Assembly (NCBI GenBank): GCA_030765065.1
Contig: CM060977.1
Location: forward strand, 98,287,795-98,351,794
DNA: 64,000 nt
Source: Deroplatys truncata
Lineage: Eukaryota > Arthropoda > Insecta > Mantodea > Mantidae
Direction: 5' to 3'
The notes beneath the pieces were generated by a model. That model ran no database searches. It worked only from the letters and a program-made list of their open reading frames with translations, and had not been told where the DNA came from. The position numbers were made by a program, and so were the translations under genes. How positions within the stretch are numbered: position 1 is the stretch's first letter; every line of letters starts with the position of its first letter. Positions 22,216 through 33,492 of the stretch are shown piece after piece.

Positions 22216-23012
22216 GTGTTACACTCACATGGCTTTCTCTATTCCTGTACAAACTATTTTTACAAACGCTTATTCTCCATATGCTTCATGTTAACCGAGA
22301 TGTTAATCTTATTGCTAATTTTCTAGCAGGTACAAGGCTTTAAGCGATAATCAAATGTTTGAAAAGCTGGTTTCTGTGTGGAGCATTCCATTCTCTTTGC
22401 ATGTCCAGTACATAAAAATGAATAACGAATTCCCATTTGAGAAAAAGTATAAGTAACGGAAAATTTAAGGGAATAACAAGCTATATCTTGAAAATGGTTC
22501 ACTCAAAAAAAATGTATATGACAAACACAATCTATATATTTTGAGTAGTAAAATTTTCTCTCTCTTATGGTTTACCAGTTATGCAAAAGTCGTTCACAAT
22601 GAAGAATACCTTTGGAGACATTCCCAGAAAATTCGAGATATACATTTCATTTGTCATAAAAATATCTTAAACATATGATATTTTAATCAAAATCGTTGGA
22701 GCCATTTTCGAGAAAATTAAAATTTTCGAAAAATGTTCCATGTAAAGGGTAATCTGGGGTGGAGAGATTTTCTTGAAAACTCTTGTGTCGCATCTATCGA
22801 AGATGCTGAACCTAAATACCGAGTTTGGTGTTTATCCAACTGTTCGTTTCTGAGTTATGCTGTTTACAGACAGACACACAAACACGGAATGTTTCCAAAA
22901 ATGCTTTTTTTGGATTCAGGGGGTCTCAAAATATGTATTTCCGGTGAAATCTCGGTATCGAATTTTTGGGCGGAATACATTACTTCCCCTACTTACTATA
23001 CGTAGTAGAGAA
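22216..23012 (-). repeat. R1 interspersed repeat, near full length
   Basis: From 'gtgttacactcacatggctttctc' to 'cttactatacgtagtagagaaagta'. All R1 landmarks are present in reverse. It is followed directly by a second copy missing its first 200 bp. Confidence 0.9.
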
Positions 23013-23635
23013 AGTAAAAATGAATAACGAATTCCCATTTGAGAAAAAGTATAAGTATTGAAAAATTTAAGGGAATAACAAGCAATATCTCGATAATGCT
23101 TCACTCAACAAAAAAATGAATACGACATAAATTGTGTATTTTAACGCAATCAACATTTTTTGTGTACTAAAATTGTGTATCTCTTATGGTTTACCAGTAA
23201 TGCAAATGTCGTTCACAATGAAGAATACTTTTGGAGACATTTCCAGAAAATTCTAAATATACATTTCATTTGTCATGAAAATATCTTAAACATATGATAT
23301 TTTAATCAAAATCGTTAGAGCCATTTTTGAGAAAATTAAAATGTTCGAAAATTTTTCCATGTAAAGGGTAATCTGGGGTGGGAAGATTTTCTTGAAAACC
23401 TTCGTGTCGCATCTCTGCAAGATACTGAACCTAAATACCAAGTTTGGCGATTATCCGACTGTTCGTTTCTGAGTCATGCTGTTCACAGACAGACACGAAC
23501 ACTGAATGTTTAAAAATTCTTTTTTTTTGGGTTTCAAGGGTTTAAAAAGGATATATTTCCGGTGAAACCTCGGTATCGAATTTTTAAGTGGAACACAATA
23601 CTTTCCCTACTTACTTTACGTAGTAGAGAAAGTAA
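23013..23635 (-). repeat. R1 repeat, tandem second copy
   Basis: 'Atgaataacgaattcccatt' at 23020 repeats 22418 with a spacing of 602 bp, so this is a tandem duplication of the inner and right part of the unit. It ends at 'acgtagtagagaaagtaaa'. Confidence 0.88.
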
Positions 23636-23637
23636 AA

Positions 23638-23722
23638 AGGCTAACCTTCCGTAAATTCAGAAACCTAAGCTATTAAACATGGAACATAGTGTGCTATGGT
23701 GTAACCACCGGTTGGAAATAAG

Positions 23723-23723
<1 letters not shown>
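23638..23723 (+). repeat. Repeat H, copy 2
   Basis: 'Gctaaccttccgtaaattca', 'aaacatggaacat' and 'gtaaccaccggttgg', as in the other H copies, running into a (TA)n tract. Confidence 0.6.

Positions 23724-23760
<37 letters not shown>
23724..23760 (+). repeat. (TA)n microsatellite
   Basis: About 18 uninterrupted TA units. Confidence 0.97.
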
Positions 23761-23762
<2 letters not shown>

Positions 23763-24549
23763 CGGTGCATTTGGCAGCAGTATTATAGTAATTAATGTAC
23801 AACCTTTGATCATATAATTCTAAATTGTTAAACCCGGAACATAAAGCTACCATGCAGTAGTCAAATAGCGAGACACAGAAATCGCTCTGTCAGACATAGG
23901 GTAATGATCGGAAGATTGCTGAGTTGCGGTCAGTACGTTCATTACGTTAACCTATCGAGTGACGTATTGCCCGATTGGATTTCGTTTTTAAAACCGTCGG
24001 TTTCGGTCACTGAGGATTCTGTCTCGTGTTGTGGTGAGAGCCTGCGTCACTTGGTTTCTTGAAAGCCCCCGTATTGCAAAGTTTCATTTTATCAGTGATA
24101 CTCTCCAATCACCATGCTGCACTACCCTTCAGTCCAGGTAAGTTCTTACATCATGTAATTAATTTGCAACTTCCTTTGGTCCAGAGCCATGTTGGTTAAT
24201 AAACTCTTTCTCACATCTTAGAAGTGAGACTTGGTATGTTTTAGTCTGGGTTCCCCCGGTCGTCATACCTGCATCCCTATCTGTACCCCCTGGTAGGGTA
24301 AGCGTATCCGCATGCTGTTTCCCTTTTCGAGTTCGCTCTGAACTCTTTGTTAATTCCCCATCAGCGTAAAGGGCAGAGGGCAGGTTAGCAGACATCCGTC
24401 GGTTAAACTAGCGATCCTGGTTCTCGAGAGTAGCCCCCTTACCCCCCAAAACGCAAGAGTTCAGGTAGCAGCGCCCGGGTCCGACTCACGGCGGGGTGTT
24501 TAACCTTGGAGTCGATGCGGCAGCGTACCACTCCTACCACTGTAGGGGT
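23761..24549. other. Unassigned; one short minus-strand frame
   Basis: A 78-codon minus frame (24159-24395, 'MSANLPSALYADGELTKSSE...') lies in the only GC-richer part. It has no domain I recognise and may be exon or LINE debris. The rest shows nothing. Confidence 0.3.
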
Positions 24550-24742
24550 AGCCGGCCCTCGGTGCCGTCGTCGCCGTAGTGTATAGCGTGGGCGCTCCGC
24601 CAAGCTGAGGGTCGCGGGTTCGAGTCCCGCCATGGGTATGGATGTGTATGTGTGTCTATGTGTTGTGTAATTGCAGTAATAAACGGTAAAGAATACAGCA
24701 AAACACAGTAAATAATAAACTCGGTAAACAAGGGAACTTTAA
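24550..24742 (+). mobile_element. SINE-C, tRNA-derived retroposon
   Basis: Starts 'agccggccctcggtgccgtc'. It has a strong B box 'gggttcgagtcccgcc' (24615-24630), then 'gtgtgtctatgtgttgtg' and 'aacggtaaagaatacagc'. A second copy at 41834-42020 shares the whole length. It is not a tRNA gene: the acceptor stem does not close and the tail is common to both copies. Confidence 0.85.
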
Positions 24743-24764
24743 AGGGGGTAAAAGAAACGTATGG

Positions 24765-25020
24765 CTGACCTTCCGTGAATTCGGAGATCTAAGCTTATAT
24801 GATAAACATGCATCATCGGGAATTAACATAAGCTTATATAAAAAGCTAATGTAAGACTAACCTTCCGTAAATTTAGAAACCCTAGCTTATTTGAATAGTG
24901 AATCATTCACATCGTTAAGAAACGCAACCGAGTGGAACTTATAAAAGAACAAGAACATCGTTAACGTGTTTTGGTGTAACCACTAGTTGGTTGTTAGCAC
25001 AAGCTTATATAAAATAAAAG
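24765..25020 (+). repeat. Repeat H, copies 3 and 4
   Basis: Two successive H units, each with 'ctaaccttccgtraattyrg' (degenerate). The second includes 'gtgaatcattcacatcgtta' and 'gtaaccactagttggttg'. The 'cattcacatcgttaagaaacgc' block recurs again at about 25069. Confidence 0.6.
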
Positions 25021-25257
25021 AAAAACCTAAAGCCTAAAGCTAACCTAAGCTTATTTAAACAGTGACTCATTCACATCGTTAAGAAACGCCGCTTGTCCCG
25101 CTCGCGTTAGTGGTGCTAACTAACTATTCATATGTTGGCAGCGTTTTGTTTGCACTTTTGGAAGCCGCACGCTGCTACAGGGTGACATCACAAGTAAAAG
25201 TAAGAGGACACTTTTCCGTGGCACATAGGTAAGGTTACCCGAATCGCATTTCGAGTT
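25021..25257. other. Unassigned short stretch
   Basis: Contains the extra 'ttcacatcgttaagaaacgc' block near 25070; otherwise no feature. Confidence 0.4.
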
Positions 25258-25520
25258 TACAAAGCTACCCGTGCAACGTCGGGTAAGCCAGACAGTTTAT
25301 AAAAAACACAGTAATTAAAGCCAGTTAAGTACCATCGAGAGCAGAACGCAATAAAGCGGCAAAAAGCAGAGAAGTATTCAAGGAACAAAACCTCAGGTTT
25401 TCAAGACAGAAGGCGTTTGCGTGAAGTTAAAATAACACATAGTACTGAGAAGCATTAGCGGACCTGCAACCGCCAAAACTGGAAAAAACTTAACTCTAGT
25501 CCACCTTCAAACGTTGGTCC
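25258..25520 (+). repeat. Dispersed repeat F, copy 2 left part
   Basis: Matches 20940-21140. The unit is then interrupted by a LINE remnant and resumes near 27040. Confidence 0.75.
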
Positions 25521-25659
25521 TTTTTATTAAAAAATATCAATAAAATATATTTGAACTAAGAACAATTAAGTCATTAAATTAAATAATTAATACAGAACTA
25601 AACCAAAATCCCAAATCATGTAGAGATTGCAAACCCTCTCTAAAACATAAAAGAATTCA

Positions 25660-26750
25660 AATCAGCTGCCCATATTATACACCAATATACACTGACGGCT
25701 CCGTGCTAGAAGATAAATATGGATGTGCAGTTATTTATTTAGATCACATAATGCTACAGACTCCCTGAATTCCGCTCTATCTTCCCTGTTGAAATATTTG
25801 TGTTAAAAAGCCTTTGCAATACATAACCTCCTGCAATGACGAGCTTTTCCTAACCTTATCAGATTCCCTCAAGCTCTTTACAACAGATATACTGTTGGAC
25901 CACGAGAAGAAGGCGAGCAGGGTATGAGGGGCGAGAGGGGTTCTGCAACTGTTTATCTGCTCACGTACTGTCGATTGTTTACTACGAAATGTGTTTATGT
26001 GTGCAAATGAACCACCCATGCTGCCAGATCTGATGCTAGTAGAACAGCAACCGCCGTAATAGGCACGACCGCTGCTGGACTTCTAGCCATGGATGAGTGC
26101 TTGACAACACTGTGTAGTAGTTTATAATCTCCTAACATGCTTATTGTATCCACACGGCGAGCGTAAATATGATACGGACGCAGGAAAGTGTTGATGTTAC
26201 ACATTCCTCTCGCTTGCCTTCTTCTCGTGGTCTATCAGTATATCCCATACATTAATACAGGATTCTCGCAACATATATACAGACATGCAACACCGTGGCA
26301 AAGAAGCTGGTTACCATCCCATATGGGTGTAACCGAAAATGAAACAGCAGACGAGCTGTGAAAGAAGTCGCCAAACACCCAGTCAGTGACCATTCAATAC
26401 AGTGACACACACGGATCTGTTTCAACATATTAATCACCGTCTGAGGAAACGCTGGAAACTACATTGGACAAAGTTACCACCAAACTTCACGAAATCAGAG
26501 CTTACCCTGAAACTAAGTGGCACTAACAAGACTACGTATTGGCCACAGCTCATTGACACTCCTGCCTGCTACGCAGAGAAGACTCGCACATCTGTCCAAA
26601 CTGTAGTACTTCTCTCACAATCAAACATGTCATCACCGAATGTTCCAAGTTTAAGACAGAAAGAAAGTTCATGGCAAATCCACAGATATGGTTAGAGCGC
26701 TCAGAAACCCGAACATACTTAAATTCTTTAAGGATATATAACTGTATCAT
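25660..26750 (+). pseudogene. LINE ORF2 C-terminal part: RNase H and zinc-knuckle region
   Basis: The RNase H domain would degrade RNA in RNA:DNA hybrids during retrotransposition. It opens with 'IYTDGSVLEDKYGCAV' (first catalytic Asp near 25694), continues 'DSLNSALSSLLKY' in another frame, and ends with 'HMGVTENETADEL' (last catalytic Asp near 26350). Downstream come 'HINHRLRKRWKLHW' and a CCHC-like finger, 'CPNCSTSLTIKHVITEC' (about 26597-26645). This order is typical of I/R1/Jockey-type LINEs with an RNase H. Several frameshifts and stops break it, and about 330 bp of unrelated sequence with inverted ends sits in the RNase H domain. Class secure; clade not. Confidence 0.85.
25886..26244. 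mobile_element. Possible MITE or inverted insertion inside the LINE RNase H
   Basis: Arms 25886-25918 and 26212-26244 are inverted repeats of about 33 nt (core 'gaccacgagaagaaggc'). They enclose about 290 bp unlike RNase H on either strand. The LINE frame is interpretable before and after. It may be a small TIR element or a rearranged segment; no target duplication is clear. Confidence 0.5.
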
Positions 26751-27039
26751 AGGATCTAGCGGTAGTCTAGAATTTTATTATGGTTTATCTAAAATGCTAA
26801 TGTAAATAATTAATGCTGTGAGCTGTAAATATTTACGAACTGTTGATTGTAGCAGAGTTGTATTTATGACTAAAAAAGTTAATTGTCCACATTAACGTAC
26901 AATGTGGACACTAACCATTGTACCTATTGCAAACTATAAGTATGTGCTATGTTAACTGAAAAATGCTGGGCGCGATATAAATTTACTGTTTAAGTGATCA
27001 TAAACAAATTTAAAAAAATTAATGAGTTAATAACAATTA

Positions 27040-27310
27040 ATAAGCAAAGGGCAGAATGAACGTGCACCAAATCTGCAATGCAATAAAAGTTGCATAAACA
27101 AAAATTTCTGCTCATTCATCAGTTCCTACAAACTGCTGAGTTTTTCAAATAACACAAACTATTAAAGAAAGGCAATACAGCTCACTAAATGAGATGGTAC
27201 TCAAGTTACACAAGCACTGAGAAACAACAGCTTTATACTGTCTTTCACCGCACCTTAACACTAACACTTGCCACCATGGAGGACATCGAAGGATGATTAT
27301 ATATAAATTA
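27040..27310 (+). repeat. Dispersed repeat F, copy 2 right part
   Basis: 'Ccaaatctgcaatgca', 'ctcactaaatgagat' and 'tctttcaccgcacc' parallel 21545-21790. Confidence 0.75.
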
Positions 27311-27958
27311 ATAATAATGATAAAATAATAATAAATTATGTATATTGAACCAGAATAACATCTTACAATTCTACTTTCACCAGTACCCAAGAGTTTGGGC
27401 TGTTGCGAGGACTAACAGATAATCGATTACTTTTGCATCAGAATAGTTAAGCAATTGCAAGTTTATTTTACATTGGCACATAAATAAGTTGGCCAGTACA
27501 GAGAATTAATAGGTAACAAATTACTGTGAACTAGAATAGTTAACCATTTGCAAGTTTACTTTATACTGGCACGCCAATAATTTAGCCTGTCGAGAGAATT
27601 ACTCACAAGTGAGAACTAATAATAAACATGAACATCTGTTATGTACAAAAGAAGAGATCAACTGCAGAAAGAGAGCACTAAAAAGCAAGGAGGCTAAGAG
27701 TATAAATAGATAAACCTAAAAAAGGACTATAAAGCACAATTAAATCAATCCTAGCAAGTAAGGAAATGAGCTAGAATTTAAAATTAATATAAAAACATTC
27801 ATATGAAGCTGTAAAATATAGCGGAAATTAAACACACTAAGATTAATTAATATGCTAGAAACATAAAAAATATTACCATCAAATTAAAATATCTTTAAAA
27901 GGGCAGAGTATAAGTTAATTATTAAATTTTGCAAACGGTTACCAAGGCTTACAAAAAA
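27311..27958. other. No feature recognised
   Basis: AT-rich. Two similar segments, 'aatagttaagcaattgcaag' (27444) and 'aatagttaaccatttgcaag' (27533), with 'ggcacataaataa' and 'ggcacgccaataat', suggest an imperfect tandem duplication of about 90 bp. Confidence 0.4.
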
Positions 27959-27959
27959 T

Positions 27960-28800
27960 ATGTGTTCTACTCGCATGACTCTCTACTCTTGTACAGCAAG
28001 TTTTTACAAACGCTTATTCTCCATCTACTTCATATTAATCCAGATAAAAATTGCAGAAAATATCTTATTGCTAATTTTCTTTTAGGTGCAAGGGGAATAC
28101 GGTAGGCTTTAAGTGATAGTCAAACCTTATAAGAGCTGGTTGCTATGTGGAGTATTCCATTCTCTTTGCATGTCCAGAACATAAAAAAACAAACAAAAAC
28201 AAAGAATTCTTATTTGAGAAAATGTGTATCTATTGGAAAATTCAAACAAATGATAGGAATATCTCTGAAACGGTTCACTGAGCAAGAAATAAATAAGTAA
28301 ATAAAGTAACAAATTCTGTGTTTTAACTACATCTATAATTTTTGCGTAGTAACATTTTGTCCATCTCTTTCGGTTTACCAGTTATGCGAAAGTCATTCAA
28401 AATGAAGATGACGTTTTAAGACATTCCCAGAAAATTCAGGATATACATTTCATTTTCCATCAAAATATCTTAAACATATGTTTTAATCAAAATCGTTAGA
28501 GCCATCTTGGAGAAATTCAAAATTTTTGAAAAATGTTCTACGTAAAGGGTAATCTGGAGTTGAGAGATTTTCTTGAAAATCCTCGTGTTGCATCCTTGGA
28601 AGGTAAACTCAAATACCAAGATTGGTATTTATCCGACTTTCCGTTTTTGAGTTGTGCTGTTCACAGACAGACATGTTTCCAAAAATGCTTTATTTGGATT
28701 GAAAACATGTATTTACGGTGAAATCTTGAAATTTGAATTTTTGGGTGGAATACAATACTTCCCCTACTTACTATACGTAGTAGAGAAGGTAAATATTATG
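27960..28800 (-). repeat. R1 interspersed repeat, near full length
   Basis: From 'tactcgcatgactctctactc' to 'cttactatacgtagtagagaagg', with all R1 landmarks in reverse. Frames over the right part are repeat-derived and recur in the copy at 22.7 kb. Confidence 0.88.
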
Positions 28801-29170
28801 CAGTTTCTATTTCTGTTTAAACCTGAAATGCTACTTGCAAGGTTTAAAAATGCAGAGAAAGATTCAACTAATGGGCAAAGGTGAAAGCTCCACACACTCT
28901 GATACCAAACGTTTGCAAAACACCTCCTTAAAGTTATTAATAGTGCGTATTAATACAACCATGACAGTGGTGAATGCATAGATATTAAGTAACTGACCAC
29001 ATATCCACTTAATTATGAATTAGTTGATAGAATGTCTTATATAAGTGGGATTACCTAATCCAGACACGGGGAGGTCCGCCTCTTTGGAGGCTGTAGACCT
29101 TGCCCTCTTTTACTCAACACTATTCTCCACTTTGTTTACCTCTGGCATTTGTGCTATGAGCTGCAGCTTT
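28801..29170. other. No feature recognised
   Basis: Spacer between two oppositely oriented R1 copies; no coding or RNA signature. Confidence 0.4.
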
Positions 29171-29174
29171 ACCT

Positions 29175-30015
29175 CCTCTATTACGTATAGTAAGTAGGGG
29201 AAGTATTGCGATCTACCCAAAAGTTCGATACCGAGGTTTCACCGGAAATACATGTTTTGGGACCCTATGAATTCAAACAAAGCATTTTGGAGACATGTCC
29301 GTGCGTGTGTATGTATGTCTGAACAGCATAAGCTCAAAACGAAAATTTGAATAAATAACAAACTTGGTATTCGAGTTTAATATCTCACAAGGATGCGTAT
29401 GAAGATTTTCAAGAATATCTCCCTCCCAAGACTACCCTTTTACATGGAACATTTTTCAAAATGTTTAATTTTCTCATAAATAGCTAACGATTTTGATTAA
29501 AATATCATATGTTTAAGATACTTTCGTGGAAAATGAAATGTATATCCTGAATTTTCTGGGAATATACCCAAAACTCCTCTTCATTCTGAATGGCATTTGC
29601 ATAGCTCGTAAACCAGAAGAGATAGACAAAAGTTTACAACAAGAAAAATATAGATCGTATTAAAACTCACAATTTGTTAAGACATTCTTTTTTGCTGAGT
29701 GAACCATTTCCAAAATATTCCTTATTTGTTTCAATTTTACAATACGTACACTTTTTCTCAAATGGAAATTCCTTATTCCTTCTTTTTATGTCCTGGACAT
29801 GCAAATAGAATGCAATTCTTCACATAGCAACCAGCTCTTAAAAGGTTTGACTATCGCTTAAAGCCTACCATATTCCACTTGTACCTACAGAAAAAAATAG
29901 CAATAAGATAGTTTCTGCAAATATTTACCTCGATTAATATGCAGTATATGGAGAATAAGTGTTTGTAAAAATCATTTGTACAAGAGCAGAAAACGTAATG
30001 TAAGTGCAGGACTTC
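29175..30015 (+). repeat. R1 interspersed repeat, full length
   Basis: From 'cctctattacgtatagtaag' to 'agagcagaaaacgtaatg' and 'tgcaggacttcaaattt'. It is followed within 15 bp by another R1 copy in the same orientation. Confidence 0.88.
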
Positions 30016-30027
30016 AAATTTATACTT

Positions 30028-30154
30028 TCTCTACTACGTACAGTAACTAGGGGAAGTACTACATTCCACCCAAAAATTCGATACCGAGATTTAACCGGAA
30101 ATACATGTTTTGAGGCCTCTTGAATCCCAAAAAGAAAGTATTTTTGGAAACATG

Positions 30155-30190
<36 letters not shown>

Positions 30191-30882
30191 CAACATAACT
30201 CAGAAATGAACAGTCGGATAAACACCAAACCTAGCATTTAGGTTCAGTATCTTCCAGGAATGCGTCACGAAGGTTATCAAGAAAATCCGCCACCCCAGAT
30301 TACCCTTTACATGGAACATTTTTCGAAAATTTTAATTTTCTCAAAACTGACTAACGATTTTGATTAAAACATCATATATTTAGGATAATTTATGACAAAT
30401 AAAATTTACACCTTGAATTTTCTAGGAATGTCTCCAAAAGCATTCTTCACTGTGAACGACTTTTGCATAATTGGTAAACCATAGAGATAGACAACATTTT
30501 GCTACACAAAAAATGTATATCGCGTTAAGATACAATTTATGTCCTACATTTTTTTTTTTTGAGTGAACCATTTTCGAGATATTGCTTGTTATTCTCTCAA
30601 ATTTTCTAACTTTTACTCAAATGTGAATTCGTTATTAATTTTTTTTGGTCCTGGTAATACAAAGAGAATGGAATACTCCACATAACAACCAGCTCTTAAA
30701 ACATTTGACTATCGCTTAAAGCCTACCAATTACCCTTGCATCTACAAGAAAATTAGCAATAAGATTAACATCTCGATATCTCGATTAACATGAAGCATAT
30801 GGAGAATAAGCGTTTGTAAAAGTAGTTTGTACAAGAGTAGAGAAAATCATGTGAGTGTAACACATCAGATTTTTTATAGCGA
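30028..30882 (+). repeat. R1 interspersed repeat, full length (clearest copy)
   Basis: From 'actttctctactacgtacag' to 'gtagagaaaatcatgtgagt' and 'gtaacacatcagatttttt'. Its two ends contain TTTCTCTACT and its complement, a possible 10-bp inverted terminus. A (GT)n run lies at 30159-30188. Confidence 0.9.
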
Positions 30883-31361
30883 GTATTGGAGGTGCAATAG
30901 GGATTCCTAATCGCCAGCGCTGGATATACAAGCATGACGCAGGTTAAATTTAAATACAACTTTCCTAAAAACTGGGAACTGGGTTCTTTGCGATTCAGGA
31001 AGGTAAAATAGTGGCATGTTTGTTATGCTCCCCTAACTTTCGTTACATTTCCCTGTACAATATCAAACAACATTTCAACTCGGTTCATGCGCATCCGGTG
31101 AAAGTTGCGTAGATCTTTATATGTTCTTAACCGTGGACACACATCCCAACTTGAAGCAGTTTTCAGGAGCATGATATCCATGTTTGGTTCCACATAAGAT
31201 ATGAACAGCTATTTTCATTAATGGTCTATTTAGATCATAATAATCTGCTCTCTATATTACGTCTTGTTAGCAGTACTATCCAACCAAACATAGAACAATT
31301 AGTTTAAAATAAGGTGTCAGCGTTCTATCAGTCTTCTTCTCCTTTCTCTGTTTAACCTCAT
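30883..31361. other. No feature recognised
   Basis: No open frame, repeat or RNA gene that I can support. Confidence 0.4.
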
Positions 31362-31652
31362 CGTATGTAGGACTTACACCCCTAGGACTAACAGGCGGGT
31401 GCCTGGGGTCAGAGACCCGTCGAGGAGCAGACACTCATGGATCAGATAGAATATCCAGGATGGTTGGTATGGGAGGAAGGAAGTAGATGAAATGAAATGA
31501 TGGTTAAATGATGAAAGGAAAGGCGATGAATAACGGTGGTGGAATGAATGACGGAGGAAACAGGAGAAAACCCGCCCAGAGCCCGCTTTGTCCACCACAA
31601 ATCCCACATGCGGGTCCCTGGGATTGAACCACTCTGCCACGGCGCCGCCTGT
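31362..31652 (-). mobile_element. SINE-D, tRNA-derived retroposon
   Basis: On the minus strand: head 'ggcggcgccgtggcagagtg', B-box-like 'ggttcaatcccaggg' (about 31615-31629), 'cccgcatgtgggatttgtgg', ending 'gtaagtcctacatacg'. Copies at 41026 and 45683 share this order. The 124-codon minus frame is incidental. Confidence 0.85.
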
Positions 31653-32267
31653 TCTATCAGTCGCCAGAATAAATAACATTAAGAATATGTATATTTGAAA
31701 TTTTTTACTACTGATGTGCATGATTTTGTACGTAAAGTATTTTATCACATGTTTTCAGCACTCACAGTTTGATTTTATATTACAAAATAAGCATATAATT
31801 CCAGACACATATGTACATACATAGATATTTTGTATGTACGTAAATGTTTGTTAGCATTGTAAAGTATTTTTTCCCATTGCTATCAGTAAAGTGCGAATGA
31901 TATGCTTTAAGTCGTGTGCGTTTTTAATTGTTTTAAGCACCAGTAATTTGATTTTGGGCGTTTTAAAAGAGTTTAATACTAATTGGCACCATGCTATATT
32001 CATATTACGTTATCATTTGTTTTCCAGTATCAATGTATAATGTCTGTGTAAAGAACGTTTTCATACTTGGATGTGCTATTGTATTTTTAAGACGGCGATA
32101 TTAGAATCATATGCCACTGTGACTTCGTAGTAGAGTTCTGTTAACATTCGCGTTTGGCATCGCGCAAATACCATCTGCTAAGTGGAGAAGATAGAAGTGT
32201 TACACCCCTCCTACTTTCCGAGCTCCCCGTGCCTGACCTAGTCACATTCAGGAAACATACACTCCCG
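31653..32267. other. No feature recognised
   Basis: AT-rich, with short A/T runs and no coding signal. Confidence 0.4.
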
Positions 32268-32269
32268 TC

Positions 32270-33489
32270 ATAAGCATTCAAACACCCCTTCAAAAACTTC
32301 TAGCAGGCAAATTAATGGAGCAAAAATTCTAACATTTTTTGACAGAAAGTTCTAATAGCAATACAGTTTACATGTTTTGGAGATTTTCCAGATCGTCCAT
32401 TTTATGTGTTTTATAAATTGTTGAAGAATATACAAAAATTGCAACTTTTTCGTATGTGGTCTTTACAAATTTATCTTTTATGCATTAAATATATAATTTT
32501 TGTATGTACAGCCACACACTTTGAAGCGAATACTTTGACCCAAGATTACATGGATTGTACAAGGAATAATGGCTTGAAGATAAATTCATAAAAATAATTA
32601 ACAACCGTATTCTTTACTTTAATAACTCAACACATCAATATCACACAAATGATTACAATTATCATTCCCTATTTCATTTTAGAGTTTACAGTTTCAACAT
32701 TTATTATTCGATTACAATTTTTACAATTTGCTTCCTGCTCTCACATTTAAAGCTTTATAGTTAAACGCCAAGAATAAATATCTCTACCCGACGATAAGTC
32801 TTTACCGCTCCCCAATTACCAAAAAGAATTTTAAATATATTTAGCCGAAAGAGAATTTTGTATACCGTGCCGAATGCCTCTATCTGACGTGATCCTGCTT
32901 GTTTCCCTCGGTGAAGACAGACTGGTTCGTCATGCTACCCAGCACCTTGGAGCAGCTCGAGAGTGTTTTGCGCGTGCGCAGTCGTCGAGTCGCGTGGCGT
33001 GACCCACTACGTGAGTCCAAACTTGTGCTGGATCTTCTTCTTGTAGCGAACTGGTTAAAGAATTACTACGTTGATCGTTGCACTTCTTTTTCCCGCATTC
33101 GGCAGCGTTCCTTTGATACATGCCCGTTGCGTAATGTATATTTCTCCTGGGAGGGTGGATTTGGCACAACTTCCATCGAAATGGGACTTAAAATGATGAA
33201 GAAATAAATTTGTTTAAGTTCTAAAATGTGAGCAGAAAATGGGGAATTAACATAAAACGTTGAATATTCCCATCTACATTTTATTCCACCACAAACTGGA
33301 GACTTATTTTCACCACAAAACAGGTAATACACAAAACATTCCTCTACTTAATGAAGGAAAGATAATTTTATAACGATCACGCACAAAAAGTGCAATTTTT
33401 TCTGCCAAAAAAGAAAGTTACAATTCTCTCCCCATTAACTTTGGCTGCTAGAACTTTAAGGGGTGCTTGAATACTTATGACCGGGAGTG
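32270..33489. mobile_element. Fold-back element FB-A with internal extra sequence
   Basis: Ends are inverted: 'CACTCCCGTCATAAGCATTC' at left, 'CACTCCCGGTCATAAGTATT' on the complement at right. TA lies outside each (32268-32269, 33490-33491). The arms stay complementary for about 250 bp, sharing 'aattaatgga', 'caatttttgtatat'-like and 'ttatcttttatgcatt'-like blocks. FB-B and FB-C are shorter relatives. Terminal TA points to Tc1/mariner-type mobilisation. No transposase is seen. Confidence 0.8.
32525..33160. other. Sequence carried inside FB-A, absent from FB-B and FB-C
   Basis: FB-B and FB-C read from 'atacatccacac' directly into 'acttgg/acttaa' and 'gaagtaaatt/gaaataaatt'. FB-A has about 630 bp between these points. 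Its right half is GC-richer (32880-33160) and open for 102 codons on plus (32899-33207). I recognise no domain. It may be captured host DNA, an internal part lost in the short copies, or a nested insertion. Confidence 0.5.
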
Positions 33490-33492
33490 TAT

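Larger units (their letters stand above)
25640..26990 (+). mobile_element. LINE remnant (5'-truncated, RNase H-bearing)
   Basis: Only the 3' part of a non-LTR retrotransposon remains: RNase H domain, C-terminal region and an AT-rich 3' end. It lies between the two halves of repeat F copy 2, so it probably inserted there. Borders are approximate; I could not identify a target duplication. Confidence 0.8.

Noticed and set aside
29175..30882. R1 as a Helitron
   Set aside because: One end has a short hairpin, but neither a 5' TC with insertion between A and T nor a 3' CTRR is consistent among copies.
32899..33207. 102-codon frame inside FB-A as a transposase
   Set aside because: No HTH or DDE motifs can be seen; recorded only as sequence of unknown origin within the element.
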